Numbered from the stretch's first letter, positions 51,415 through 60,197 are shown. The stretch is DNA of 64,000 nucleotides from an uncultured Bacteroidales bacterium (GCA_905233895.1 CAJOFL010000006.1:1-64000), one strand, 5' to 3'. The notes: a model not told the origin generated them from the sequence alone. Program-made: numbers and translations.

Positions 51415-52601
51415 AGTACCCCTTGTTTTTTGAAGGCCTTGTATATCTTTTCCACTCCGATGTCAATCTGCTCATGGGTATGTGTGGCCATGAGAGCGAA
51501 GCGGATGAGGGTCTCGTCGCTCGGTACAGCGGGCGAGATAACGGGGGTTACGAACACACCGTCGACCAGCAGGTCGTGGGTGATGGTGAAGGTCTTCACG
51601 TTGTCGCGTATGAAGAGCGGGATAATGGGGGTGGAGGTGTTGCCAATCTCGAAGCCCAAATCCTTGAAAGCCTTGAAGGCATAACGCTGGTTATCCCAGA
51701 GGGCGGCGTTGCGTTCGGGCTCGCTGCGCATGATATGCAGTGCCTCGAGCACCGAGGCGGTACTGGCGGGAGTGATAGATGCGGTGAAAATATAGGGGCG
51801 CACCGAGTGTTTCATCCAGTTGATAGTATCGGCATCGGCGGCGATGAAACCACCCACCGAGGCCAGGCTCTTGCTGAAAGTGCCCATCACCAGATCTACT
51901 TTGGGCAGCATATTGTAATGGTCACAGGTACCGCGGCCTTCGCGACCGAATACACCCAGACCATGGGCCTCGTCCACCATCAGGGTGGCTCCGTAGCGGT
52001 CGCATATCTCAACCATCTTGTCTACATACGCAACATCGCCTTCCATCGAGAAGACACCGTCGGTCACCACCAGCTTCGACGCCTCAACCGGCACCTTCTG
52101 CAGCACTCGCTCGAGGTCGGCCATATCGTTATGTTTGTACTTCTGGGTACTGGCATTGGTGATGAGGCGGCCCTCCATAATGCTGGCATGGACGCGCTCA
52201 TCGTAGAACAGGTAGTCGCCACGGCCGCAGATGTTGGGGATAACGCCGCTGTTGGCCAGGAATCCGGCCGAAAACAGCATCACACCGTCTTTGCCCATAA
52301 ACTCGGCCAACTCGTCCTGCAACTGGATATGGATATCCAATGTGCCGTTGAGGAACGGCGAACCGGCACATCCGGTACCGTATTTGTCGATGGCCCGCTT
52401 GGCGGCCTCCTTCAGGCGCGGGTCGTTGGTCAGGCCAAGGTAACTGTTACTTCCGAACATCAAGATCGGATGATCGTGGCCAGTGACGTACACTTCGGTG
52501 TTCTGCTCGCTGCAGATGGGGGTGAAGTAAGGATAAATACCCAGGGCTCTCATCTCCTGGGGATAGGTGTATTGAGCTAACTTTTGTCGCAGTGGTTTCA
52601 T
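51411..52601 (-). CDS. spt: Serine palmitoyltransferase
   Basis: 396 residues from ATG 52601 (MKPLRQKLAQYTYPQEMRAL). PLP-dependent alpha-oxoamine synthase that condenses serine with an acyl-CoA to a 3-ketosphinganine, the entry to sphingolipids. LMFGSNSYLGLTNDPRLKEA at about 48, YGTGCAGSPFLNGTLDIHIQ at about 75, MVDEAHGLGVFG at about 210 and the Lys-containing GTFSKSLASVGGF at about 245. The N-terminal IYPYFTPI pattern is that of the Bacteroidota enzyme rather than KBL or BioF. A weak TTACTTTG -7 element lies at 52633-52626. Confidence 0.88.
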   Translation of the reverse strand: MKPLRQKLAQYTYPQEMRALGIYPYFTPICSEQNTEVYVTGHDHPILMFGSNSYLGLTNDPRLKEAAKRAIDKYGTGCAGSPFLNGTLDIHIQLQDELAEFMGKDGVMLFSAGFLANSGVIPNICGRGDYLFYDERVHASIMEGRLITNASTQKYKHNDMADLERVLQKVPVEASKLVVTDGVFSMEGDVAYVDKMVEICDRYGATLMVDEAHGLGVFGREGRGTCDHYNMLPKVDLVMGTFSKSLASVGGFIAADADTINWMKHSVRPYIFTASITPASTASVLEALHIMRSEPERNAALWDNQRYAFKAFKDLGFEIGNTSTPIIPLFIRDNVKTFTITHDLLVDGVFVTPVISPAVPSDETLIRFALMATHTHEQIDIGVEKIYKAFKKQGVL

Positions 52602-52659
52602 AATTTTAACAATTAAACCAAAGTGCAAAGTAACAAAAAATTTCTGAAACTACGGTAAA

Positions 52660-53415
52660 TTAAAATGTTAAAAGTGAGTACAAACCTTCGGTCAAACTGC
52701 TGGCACCAATCCTAAACGTCTGGTTATTAACATATTCATCACCCATAATTTTTTGGGCCAACTGGGCGTAGGCAAGGGCTTCCTCGGGTTTTCGGATACC
52801 TCCAGCGGCCTTGAAGCCGACTGTTTTTTTGTTAGTTTTAACGTTTTCGAAAACGACACCTAGCATCACTTCGGCCGCCTCGAGGGTGGCTCCGGCGGCA
52901 ATCTTGCCCGTCGAAGTCTTGATAAAATCGGCACCTCCCGCAATAGCCAGCTCTGCAGCCCGGTGGATAAGGGTGGGGGAGGGGAGTTCTCCGGTCTCGA
53001 GTATCACCTTCAACGTGCGGCCACAGCAGGCCTCTTTCATGGCCGCAACTTCGTCGCGCACCGCATTTTCCTCGCCTGCAAGCAGCAATCCGCGATTGAT
53101 AACAATGTCAACCTCGTCGGCACCGTCGCCAACAGCGCGCCTCACCTCCTCTACACGGAGGGCAATCGGCAACTGCCCGTGGGGGAACGCGCCGGCCACC
53201 GACGCCACACGGATACCGCTTCCGGCAAGGGTTCGGGCAGCCACGCCAACCAATTCCGGATAGACACAAACGGCCGCAACCGTGGCACCGTCGGCCATCC
53301 GCATCTCCATCGTGCGGCGACAGAAAGCCTCCACCGACACGCAGTTGTCGGTGGCATTGAGGGTTGTATTGTCAATACAGGTGAAAACCCTCCGCGCAAG
53401 CGGCATATCCATCAC
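52660..53415 (-). CDS. deoC: Deoxyribose-phosphate aldolase
   Basis: 251 residues. Cleaves 2-deoxyribose 5-phosphate to acetaldehyde and glyceraldehyde 3-phosphate in nucleoside catabolism. TIM barrel with DNTTLNATDNCVSVEAFC near the N-terminus, DEVDIVINRGLLLAG at about 100, LKVILETGELP at about 135 and the Schiff-base Lys in ADFIKTSTGKIAAGAT (about 165), plus VGFKAAGGIRKPEEAL. Overlaps rpiB by four bases; the two feed pentoses into central metabolism. Confidence 0.94.
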   Translation of the reverse strand: MMDMPLARRVFTCIDNTTLNATDNCVSVEAFCRRTMEMRMADGATVAAVCVYPELVGVAARTLAGSGIRVASVAGAFPHGQLPIALRVEEVRRAVGDGADEVDIVINRGLLLAGEENAVRDEVAAMKEACCGRTLKVILETGELPSPTLIHRAAELAIAGGADFIKTSTGKIAAGATLEAAEVMLGVVFENVKTNKKTVGFKAAGGIRKPEEALAYAQLAQKIMGDEYVNNQTFRIGASSLTEGLYSLLTF

Positions 53416-53852
53416 AGCAACTGGCTGATTTTCTCCACACGGCGCTGGTGACGCCCCCCCTCAAACGGGGTATCCAGATACTCGTCTACAATCTGAAGGG
53501 CAGTCTCTTCCGGGATAAACCGCGCCGGCATCGAGAGGCAGTTGCAGTCGTTGTGCTGACGACCGAGGTGGGCAATCTCCGGCGTCCAGCACAAAGCGCA
53601 GCGCACATGGGGGTACTTGTTCACCGTCATCTGCACTCCATTGCCACTTCCGCAGATAACAATGCCGCGACGATAGTCGCCCCTCTCAAGGGCGGCGCCC
53701 ACCTGATGGGCATAGTCGGGATAGTCACAACTGTCGGTCGAGTGGGTTCCAAAGTCCTTAACCTCCAGCCCACGCTGGCGAAGATGCTCTATAACCTTCA
53801 GTTTCAGTTCGTAGCCGGCATGGTCGCAGGCTATAGGTATTATCTCGTTCAT
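53412..53852 (-). CDS. rpiB: Ribose 5-phosphate isomerase B
   Basis: 146 residues. Isomerises ribose 5-phosphate and ribulose 5-phosphate. IPIACDHAGYELK at the N-terminus, DFGTHSTDSCDYPDYAHQVG at about 33-52, IVICGSGNGVQMTVNKYP at about 65 with the catalytic Cys, and RQHNDCNCLSMPARFI. First gene to the left of the candidate origin; its promoter -7 element TACCTTTG is at 53888-53881. Confidence 0.94.
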   Translation of the reverse strand: MNEIIPIACDHAGYELKLKVIEHLRQRGLEVKDFGTHSTDSCDYPDYAHQVGAALERGDYRRGIVICGSGNGVQMTVNKYPHVRCALCWTPEIAHLGRQHNDCNCLSMPARFIPEETALQIVDEYLDTPFEGGRHQRRVEKISQLL

Positions 53853-53857
53853 AGCTT

Positions 53858-54620
53858 TGTTGATAACATTAATACGGTTGCAAAGGTACTACAAAAAGAC
53901 AAACCGCTCATTGCCAGCAACTGAAAATTATCAACATCTTATCACATCTGTACCATAACCATCGTAAAACCAACGAAATATATTCATGTCAACAACGGCT
54001 GTCAATAGATTTTGCAACATCGGTTGATAAAAAATACAGGGTTGAAAACCGACATATTTTTCAGCACCTTTGTCAACAAAATAACAATTTCCTAACTGCC
54101 GTTTCGGCAAAATCAACAACACCCTGTCAGCACAAAAATCAACACAATGTTGAAAAAAACGGAACCCCTTGAGCACCAACGGTGGTCCTCTGTGGATAAC
54201 ATTGTTATAATCTGTTGACAGAAACCATCCGCCGCCACTTACCAACCCGCTTTTTCAACACAATTAACAGCCAAAGAAAAAAGAAAAAATCATTTGAAAA
54301 TTTATATTTTCATTTTTTTATTCTTTCAAATAACATTGATTATGTTAAAAACATTCAAAACACTGTAAATCAATGTTATATAATGTTAAAATTCGCATAA
54401 CTTGCAGATTATCAACGGCTAGTACCCACCTTCGCCTGATCAACGCCTGACCAACGCCTGACCAACGCCTGCCTTCCAAAAAGCCACTTTTTTATTAAAA
54501 ATTCATAAATAATGTTAATTTTTGGGAAATTTAGGTGCCCACATCGTCATATAGGTGTAAAAGGTAAAAAATGCCCTCAAAAACCCACGCTTAATGTTAA
54601 ACAATGTTAAAATTTTAGAA
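53858..54620. other. Candidate chromosomal replication origin (oriC)
   Basis: Gene-free DNA with five DnaA-box-like 9-mers: TGTTGATAA (53858-53866), TTATCAACA (53928-53936), GGTTGATAA (54022-54030), a perfect TGTGGATAA (54191-54199) and TTATCAACG (54409-54417). A strongly AT-rich stretch (54265-54400) could serve as unwinding element. AATGTTAAA-type words recur near 54340, 54383, 54511, 54592 and 54602. Gene direction switches here: leftward genes from 53852 down to 43.8 kb are minus with one exception, and rightward genes to 59.6 kb are plus. Confidence 0.65.
54433..54472. repeat. Tandem 11-base repeats next to the candidate origin
   Basis: CGCCTGATCAA, CGCCTGACCAA, CGCCTGACCAA and a partial CGCCTG follow one another at 54433-54471, a GC-richer island directly after the last DnaA-like box and before a second AT-rich block. 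Confidence 0.75.
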
Positions 54621-54730
54621 CCGAAGGTACTTTTCGACATTTTTGGGTACTAATGACAGAAAAGCCCTTAACGGGCCGCACAACGCAATAAAACCAAAAC
54701 GTTGGATGTTATTTATAAAACAATAAAAAT

Positions 54731-56144
54731 ATGAAAACAAAAGTCATAATAGCAATAACGGCGGTGCTTCTGGCCTGCGGCGGCCTGAAGGCACAGTATT
54801 ACAACGACTACTACCATCGCACGGGCGACACCATCGACTATAAGTCGGAGATTGGCTTGGGGGATGCGCGACCTGTTGCAACAGAGACATGCCATTTTCG
54901 GTGGAACCCAAAGTTCCAGGGGTGTGACCCTGATGCCGTATTTTACTGCAACTCCAATTAAAGTGCTTGGCATTGCCGGCGTAAAACCGTATTCCATACT
55001 GGGAGCGAACCCCGATCATTACCAGACACCGATATTGCCGGAATATTACTACCTCTTTGACGACGGCACAGGATATGGGCAGTCCACACCCTATTTCCTG
55101 AAACGCATCCAGTGGGATTACGAATCACCGCATCGATGCCTGAAAATGCCAATGAATAGCGCGGGCATACACTTTATACAGCAGGATTCCTGCTGTGTTT
55201 TCTCCACAGAAGATCTATTTTTGGAATTGTATGAATTCTACTTCGACAGTTCAATAACGCTAACCGATACATTCTATGTCGGATGGAGTTTCCACAATAA
55301 CGATGTAACCAGAAGGACTATTGAGGACATGTTTATACTTACAGAAACCAGATATCCTAGCATTACCACTAGATATCATACACCCTGTTTCGAAGATGAC
55401 ACCTCATATAATGGTGGGACAGCCTGTTACTTCCCTATATTCTATTATCTTAGCTGCATGGACTCGTCCATAGCCGAAGACCCTTCAAACCCCAGTCTTC
55501 AGTGGACTCCACTCCGCACTCAGGAATTCATCTTGATCTACCCCATAATCGAAATCGACACCACAATACCGCCAGCCTATATGTGCGACCCTGTGCAGAA
55601 CGTGCAGGCCACGGCCGACGGCGACAGCTGCGCAATTGTAACATGGGATGACTTCTACCACTACACCTACTGCGACGTCCAGTACTACGCCGTCGAGGAC
55701 AGCGGCTCCACGGTGCAGACCCAGACTGTCAGCGGCACCAACCTCCTGCGCATCTGCGGCCTTGACAGCACGAAGACCTACGCCGTCCGCGTCCGCGCCT
55801 ACTGCGACACCTCCAAGACCCAGACCGACTGGTCGCCGTGGGTCACTTTCACGCTCCCGCACACCGAGGAGCCGCCTGTCGAAGGCATCGCCGACGGCGA
55901 GTCGATGCTCTCGTTCTACACCCACCTCATGCCCAACCCGGCGGCCGACCGCGTGACGGTCACCTCCAGCTTCGGCCTCACGCGTATAGAGGTCTACAAC
56001 CTGCAGGGACTCCTCGTCTACAGCGAGCCGGCGGGCTTCACCTCCACCACCGTCGACCTCCGCGGCTGGGCCTCTGGCCAGTACATCATGATGGTCCACA
56101 CCCCCCGCGGTGTCACCGCCAAGAAACTCACCGTCCGCCGGTAA
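54731..56144 (+). pseudogene. T9SS-exported Fn3 protein, frameshifted at a G4 run
   Basis: Starts with the signal peptide MKTKVIIAITAVLLACGGLK but its frame stops at 54961. Deleting one G from the four at 54919-54922 gives FQGVTLMPYFTATPIKVLG and joins it to the frame that runs to 56144, for about 470 residues in total. That part has an unrecognised beta-rich domain, a fibronectin type III domain (about 55590-55850, VQNVQATADGDSCAIVTWDD, TYAVRVRAYCDTSKTQTDW) and a T9SS sorting domain at the end (MPNPAADRVTVTSS, VYNLQGLLVYS, ASGQYIMMV). It would be a secreted surface protein. Whether the shift is real cannot be decided. Confidence 0.75.
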
Positions 56145-56183
56145 AAGCTGTCCATAGAAAACCTATGGTGAATTAGCCAGTGT

Positions 56184-56230
56184 TTCTCCCGTTCCGCCGC
56201 GAACCCGACGGGGCGGGAGAAAGTTTTTTG
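56184..56230 (+). terminator. Terminator between the T9SS protein gene and nadA
   Basis: TTTCTCCCG (56184-56192) pairs with CGGGAGAAA (56215-56223), followed by a T-run, which also supplies the TTTG of the nadA promoter. Confidence 0.75.
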
Positions 56231-56260
56231 TCGAGGGATTGTTTTTTTTAGTATTTTTGC
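56228..56260 (+). promoter_or_regulatory. Promoter of nadA
   Basis: -33 TTTG (56228-56231) and -7 TATTTTTG (56253-56260), spacer 21; nadA starts at 56296. Confidence 0.7.
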
Positions 56261-56295
56261 AGTTTCAAATATAACCGCATAAAAACCACAACACC

Positions 56296-57243
56296 ATGAG
56301 CGACGAAGAACTGAAACAAGAGATACTGCGCCTCAAGCGCGAACGGAATGCCGTCATCCTTGGCCACTACTACCAGCGTCACGAGATACAGGAACTCTCC
56401 GACTATGTGGGCGACAGCCTCGCGCTTGCGCAGGAAGCCCAGCGGACGGAAGCCGACACGATTGTCTTCTGCGGTGTCCATTTCATGGCCGAGACGGCGA
56501 AAATCCTCAACCCCGGCCGTACCGTGCTGCTGCCCGACATGGAAGCTTCCTGCTCGCTCGCCGAGAGCTGCAAGGCCGAGGAGTTCGCCGCTTTCAAGGC
56601 AGAACATCCCGACCACATGGTCATCTCGTATATCAACTGCTCGGCCGAGATCAAGGCTCTCAGCGACCTTATCTGCACCTCGGGCAACGCCGAGAAGCTG
56701 GTGCGTTCGCTCCCCGAGGAGCAGAAGATTATCTTCGCCCCCGACCGCAACCTGGGTGGATATATCAACCAGGTGACCGGCCGGAAGATGCTGCTTTGGA
56801 ACGGTGTCTGCACGGTGCACGACGCGATGCAGGCCGAGTCGGTGCTGCAGCTCAAGGCCGACCATCCCGACGCGCCGGTGGTGGCGCATCCCGAGTGCAA
56901 CCCCGCCCTGCTGAAGGTGGCCGACTTCGTGGGTTCCACCAAAGCGATGCTGAACTACATTAAGGCCAGCGAGGCGAAGCGTTTTATTGTCGCCACCGAG
57001 ACGGGCATCCTCTACGAGATGCAGCGCGAGAACCCCGACAAGGAGTTCATCACCCTGCGCGACAACAAGCATTGCGCCTGCGACGACTGTGCCTATATGA
57101 AGCTCAACACTCTCGAGAAACTCTACCGCTGCCTGCGTGACGGGCAGCCGGAGATTGTGATGAGCGCCGAGATGATTGAAGCCGCCCGCCGGCCCATCGT
57201 GCGTATGCTCGAGATGAGCCGCCAGCTGGGCATCATAAAGTGA
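56296..57243 (+). CDS. nadA: Quinolinate synthase A
   Basis: 315 residues. [4Fe-4S] enzyme that condenses iminoaspartate and dihydroxyacetone phosphate to quinolinate in NAD synthesis. VILGHYYQRHEIQELSDYVG at about 20-39, FCGVHFMAETAKIL, LPDMEASCSLAESC (about 83-96), APDRNLGGYI, AHPECNPAL and the last cluster Cys in CACDDCAYMKLNTLE at about 260. Partner nadB and nadC are not in the window. First gene of a plus-strand group; its stop touches the start of the next gene. Confidence 0.95.
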   Translation: MSDEELKQEILRLKRERNAVILGHYYQRHEIQELSDYVGDSLALAQEAQRTEADTIVFCGVHFMAETAKILNPGRTVLLPDMEASCSLAESCKAEEFAAFKAEHPDHMVISYINCSAEIKALSDLICTSGNAEKLVRSLPEEQKIIFAPDRNLGGYINQVTGRKMLLWNGVCTVHDAMQAESVLQLKADHPDAPVVAHPECNPALLKVADFVGSTKAMLNYIKASEAKRFIVATETGILYEMQRENPDKEFITLRDNKHCACDDCAYMKLNTLEKLYRCLRDGQPEIVMSAEMIEAARRPIVRMLEMSRQLGIIK

Positions 57244-57248
57244 AAGTC

Positions 57249-57752
57249 ATGATTGGCCAACCGCAAGTGTATGAAACCCTCGAGCGGATGGGTATTCCGT
57301 TCGACTACTACGAGCACCCCGAAGCGCCCACCATCGAGATTGCCGCCCAGTTCTATCGCGGCGAGGGAACGACCCTTTGTAAAAACCTCTTCTTCCGCAA
57401 CCACAAGGGCAACCGGCACTACCTTGTCATCATGGATAGCCGCTTCCCGATGGACATCCACGATATGGAACACCGCCTCCATCAGGGTAAGCTCTCCTTC
57501 GCCAGTGAGGAAAGGATGATGCGCTATCTCGGCGTGAGACCCGGAAGCGTGTCGCTGTTTACACTTGTAAACGATGCGAACCACGAGGTTACCCTCTTCG
57601 TTGACAGGGGTTTGATGAACGCCGAGAAGGTAAGTTTCCATCCCAACGACAACCGCGCCTCGCTGGTGATAACCCGCGACGATATGTTGAAATTCATCCA
57701 CGAAATCGGCAACCCCTGGGAGGTTGTTGATTTGTACACCCCGAATTGTTGA
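57249..57752 (+). CDS. YbaK/ProX-family aminoacyl-tRNA deacylase
   Basis: 167 residues from ATG 57249; a GTG at 57240 that overlaps the nadA stop is an alternative start. Matches the YbaK/EbsC fold of proteins that hydrolyse mischarged tRNA, such as Ala-tRNA-Pro: FDYYEHPEAPTIEIAA, GTTLCKNLFFRNHKG with the conserved Lys, YLGVRPGSVSLFTLVND and VSFHPNDNRASLVI. It acts in trans as a translation quality-control enzyme. Confidence 0.85.
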   Translation: MIGQPQVYETLERMGIPFDYYEHPEAPTIEIAAQFYRGEGTTLCKNLFFRNHKGNRHYLVIMDSRFPMDIHDMEHRLHQGKLSFASEERMMRYLGVRPGSVSLFTLVNDANHEVTLFVDRGLMNAEKVSFHPNDNRASLVITRDDMLKFIHEIGNPWEVVDLYTPNC

Positions 57753-57770
57753 AAACCTAGTAAAATCCAA

Positions 57771-57786
57771 TGTTTCACGTGAAACA
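57771..57786. other. Perfect parS site
   Basis: TGTTTCACGTGAAACA, an exact 16-base palindrome matching the chromosomal ParB-binding site known across bacteria. It ends one base before the ATG at 57787 and lies about 3.5 kb from the candidate oriC. Confidence 0.85.
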
Positions 57787-58656
57787 ATGAACAAAATAGA
57801 ACATACCGTAACCGAACCGAAGGAACTGCTCGAATTTCTCCTCGAAAAGATGCCCGAAACGAGCCGCACTCGCGTGAAGGAACTGCTCGCCCACAACGTC
57901 TATGTCGACGGACGGCGCACGTCGCAGTTCAACTTCCCCCTGCAACGCGGCATGAAGGTATCGATTGAGAAGGCATCCGGGAAAGACCGCCTGCGGCCGC
58001 GCGACCTCGATATCGTCTACGAGGACCAGCACCTTTTCGTGGTCAACAAGCACGAGGGGCTCCTCAGCTACTCGAAGTTCCCCAACGACAAGACCGTCAT
58101 CACCATCCTCAACCAATACCTCGAAGCCAGCCACCAGCGCTGTCACGCGCATATCGTCCATCGGCTCGACCGCGACACCTCTGGCCTGATGGTCGTCTCG
58201 AAGAGCAAAGAGGTTTCTCAAAAATTCGAGGAGGACTGGAAAGGAATGGTGTTCGACCGCCGCTATGTGGCAGTCGCGTGGGGTCAGTTGGAGCCGAGTA
58301 GGGGAGAGGTGCGCTCGTGGTTCACTGACGGCGAATACTGTGTCCTCTCGTCGCCCACCGACAACGGCGGCAAGTTGGCCGTCACGCACTACGAAGTGCG
58401 GCAGACTTCGCGCCGCTACAGCCTTGTAGAACTCAAGCTCGACACCGGCCGGAGGAACCAGATCCGCGTCCACCTGCGCGACCTGAAGCATCCCGTGGTG
58501 CACGACCCGATGTACGGCTACAAGGACGATATCTCGCCCGTCAACCGCCTCTGCCTCCATGCCTACCGCCTCTGCTTCAAGCACCCCGTCACCGGCCGCC
58601 GCCTGCAGTTTGAAACCCCCGTTCCCGCCAGCTTCCTCAAGCTGATGGATCTCTGA
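57787..58656 (+). CDS. RluA-family pseudouridine synthase
   Basis: 289 residues from ATG 57787. N-terminal S4-like RNA-binding region (SRTRVKELLAHNVYVDGRRT, about 25-44) and catalytic domain with HIVHRLDRDTSGLMVVSKS at about 120, whose Asp attacks the uracil ring. Later LKLDTGRRNQIRVHLRDLKHPVV at about 215 is also diagnostic. Isomerises uridine in rRNA or tRNA; the exact target is unknown. An upstream in-frame start is unlikely because it would translate through the parS. Confidence 0.93.
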   Translation: MNKIEHTVTEPKELLEFLLEKMPETSRTRVKELLAHNVYVDGRRTSQFNFPLQRGMKVSIEKASGKDRLRPRDLDIVYEDQHLFVVNKHEGLLSYSKFPNDKTVITILNQYLEASHQRCHAHIVHRLDRDTSGLMVVSKSKEVSQKFEEDWKGMVFDRRYVAVAWGQLEPSRGEVRSWFTDGEYCVLSSPTDNGGKLAVTHYEVRQTSRRYSLVELKLDTGRRNQIRVHLRDLKHPVVHDPMYGYKDDISPVNRLCLHAYRLCFKHPVTGRRLQFETPVPASFLKLMDL

Positions 58657-58667
58657 CCCTCGAAACA

Positions 58668-59246
58668 GTGATTCCCGTCGAACGCCACCCATTAGAACCC
58701 TTCCTGCCGCAGAGCGCGCGGCTGCTGATGCTTGGAAGTTTCCCGCCGCCGAGGAAAAGATGGGCGATGGACTTTTTCTACCCCAATTTCTCGAATCAGA
58801 TGTGGCAGGTGTTCGGATTGGTCTTCTTCGGCGACTCGCAGCGGCTGGTGGATGCAGAGCATAAGACCTTCCGGCTGGAAGACATCAAGGCATTGCTCGA
58901 AGAACGCGGCATCGCCATCTACGACACCGCCTGCGCCGTCCGCCGACTCTCCGGCAACGCCTCCGACAAAGACCTCGAGATAGTCGAGAAGACCGATATA
59001 CCGGCCCTTTTAGCGCAAATACCATCGTGCCACGATATCGTCTGTACCGGCCAGAAGAGCTTCTCCGTCCTCACTGAGGATTATGGCGTTCCAGTTCCCC
59101 AGATGGGCACCTACAACGACTTCACCCTCGCCGCCCGCCCGATGCGCCTCTGGCGGATGCCCTCCTCTTCCCGCGCCTACCCCATGAAGCTGGAAGAAAA
59201 AGCCGCCTACTACCGCGAAATGATGAAACAAATCGGAATAATATAG
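58668..59246 (+). CDS. Uracil-DNA glycosylase superfamily protein
   Basis: 192 residues from GTG 58668, the only start giving the full N-terminal strand. LLMLGSFPPPRKRWAMDFFYPN at about 19-40 matches motif 1 of the superfamily (GxxPG/S-type water-activating loop). GIAIYDTACAVRR and IVCTGQKSFSVL follow, and PSSSRAYPMKLEEKAAYY near the C-terminus supplies the second motif. It resembles the DNA-deoxyinosine or G/U-mismatch type common in Bacteroidales. Probably removes deaminated bases from DNA. Confidence 0.8.
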   Translation: MIPVERHPLEPFLPQSARLLMLGSFPPPRKRWAMDFFYPNFSNQMWQVFGLVFFGDSQRLVDAEHKTFRLEDIKALLEERGIAIYDTACAVRRLSGNASDKDLEIVEKTDIPALLAQIPSCHDIVCTGQKSFSVLTEDYGVPVPQMGTYNDFTLAARPMRLWRMPSSSRAYPMKLEEKAAYYREMMKQIGII

Positions 59247-59297
59247 TAAATAGGACCCATTAAAAAGTTGCACCCGACACGAAATAGGGTTTGTATT

Positions 59298-59642
59298 ATG
59301 AAAAATCTTTTCAAGAAATGGTTTGGTAGTAGTAAGGAAATTCCCGAACAAATAGAGGATACAGGGCATGTGCAACCTACAGATTGCCATGATGACGGAG
59401 TTGTGAAGAAAAAGGATGAAAAATTAGAGCAGCTTTCTAAGATGATGGATGAGATGGAAAAGGGAAACAAGGAGAAGTTTTTTAAGGAGGGGGACCGGCA
59501 GGCTGGACAGAGGTTGGCAGACTTGGCATATTTCAGAGAGAAAATGGAATCCAGCTGCAAGCATGAATGGGTTTCTGATGGATGTGGTAGGCTTTACTGT
59601 TCTAAGTGTGGTGAAGATGGTGGTAGTCCATGGGATTGTTAA
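59298..59642 (+). CDS. Hypothetical protein with C-terminal zinc-ribbon-like Cys motif
   Basis: 114 residues from ATG 59298. Lys/Glu-rich helical region (about 45-75, EQLSKMMDEMEKGNKEKFFK) followed by a Cys-rich end (CKHEW, LYCSKCGEDGG, WDC) that could bind zinc. No family recognised. The DNA is clearly lower in GC than the preceding genes, suggesting recent acquisition; it marks the start of the accessory region. The next 60 bases hold nothing recognisable. Confidence 0.55.
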   Translation: MKNLFKKWFGSSKEIPEQIEDTGHVQPTDCHDDGVVKKKDEKLEQLSKMMDEMEKGNKEKFFKEGDRQAGQRLADLAYFREKMESSCKHEWVSDGCGRLYCSKCGEDGGSPWDC

Positions 59643-59703
59643 AAAGATATGTCACACATAATCACATATACAGAGGAAATTGTCTCCCAGGACCCACCTG
59701 CTG

Positions 59704-60120
59704 CTATACTACCTTCACTTCTCCAATCGGCACCTCCTTGCGGTAACCCATGCCGGTGAGGTGGCATATCAGTTTCCCTTCTTGATTGGTAACCCGCACC
59801 TCTACGGAGGGTAGCTTATGGTGGTCGGCCACGGGAATGGCCTCCGCCCGCAGGCGGTCGCCCTCAACGGCGCTTGAGAGGAACATAACATTGCTGCTTA
59901 TGCCGAAGGTGAGGTTCCCTTGGTGATTCATGAGCGCCGCCATTGCCAGGTCGGCCAGCGTGAACAACGCCCCACCCTGACACACGCCACCGGCGTTCAG
60001 GTGCTCCTTCGTTACAATCATCTCCGCAACGGCGTGGTGTTCATCCACTTCCGTTACCCTGCATCCCGCCCCCGCCGCGAAACGGTCGCAACGGTTCAGT
60101 ATCTCTTGAATATCTGTCAT
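59704..60120 (-). CDS. PaaI-family hotdog thioesterase
   Basis: 138 residues from ATG 60120. Single hotdog fold with HLNAGGVCQGGALFTLADLA at about 40-59, the PaaI signature with the catalytic Asn/Asp region, and GNLTFGISSNVMFLSSAVEG after it. Hydrolyses acyl-CoA thioesters, often phenylacetyl or short-chain ones; substrate unknown. Preceded by a good promoter, and transcribed against its plus-strand neighbours. Confidence 0.88.
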   Translation of the reverse strand: MTDIQEILNRCDRFAAGAGCRVTEVDEHHAVAEMIVTKEHLNAGGVCQGGALFTLADLAMAALMNHQGNLTFGISSNVMFLSSAVEGDRLRAEAIPVADHHKLPSVEVRVTNQEGKLICHLTGMGYRKEVPIGEVKVV

Positions 60121-60141
60121 AATCAATCGTTGTTTCGGCTG

Positions 60142-60172
60142 CAAAGTTACGAAGCTTTTGGGGAACGGCAAA
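60142..60172 (-). promoter_or_regulatory. Promoter of the thioesterase gene
   Basis: Minus-strand -7 TAACTTTG (60149-60142) and -33 TTTG (60172-60169), spacer 19. Confidence 0.7.
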
Positions 60173-60197
60173 ATTAAAAATAGTGCGGAAAGTTTTT

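Noticed and set aside
51423-52580. 385-codon plus-strand frame opposite serine palmitoyltransferase
   Set aside because: Mirror of a GC-rich coding sequence; the minus-strand enzyme has full motifs.
52626-52633. Strong housekeeping promoter for serine palmitoyltransferase
   Set aside because: TTACTTTG misses the conserved A of the -7 box and no TTTG occurs at the right distance, so it is mentioned only in the gene entry.
53931-54245. 104-codon minus-strand frame in the gene-free region right of rpiB
   Set aside because: No recognisable domain, low-complexity aromatic composition, no promoter, and it covers several DnaA-like boxes; more likely chance in the origin region.
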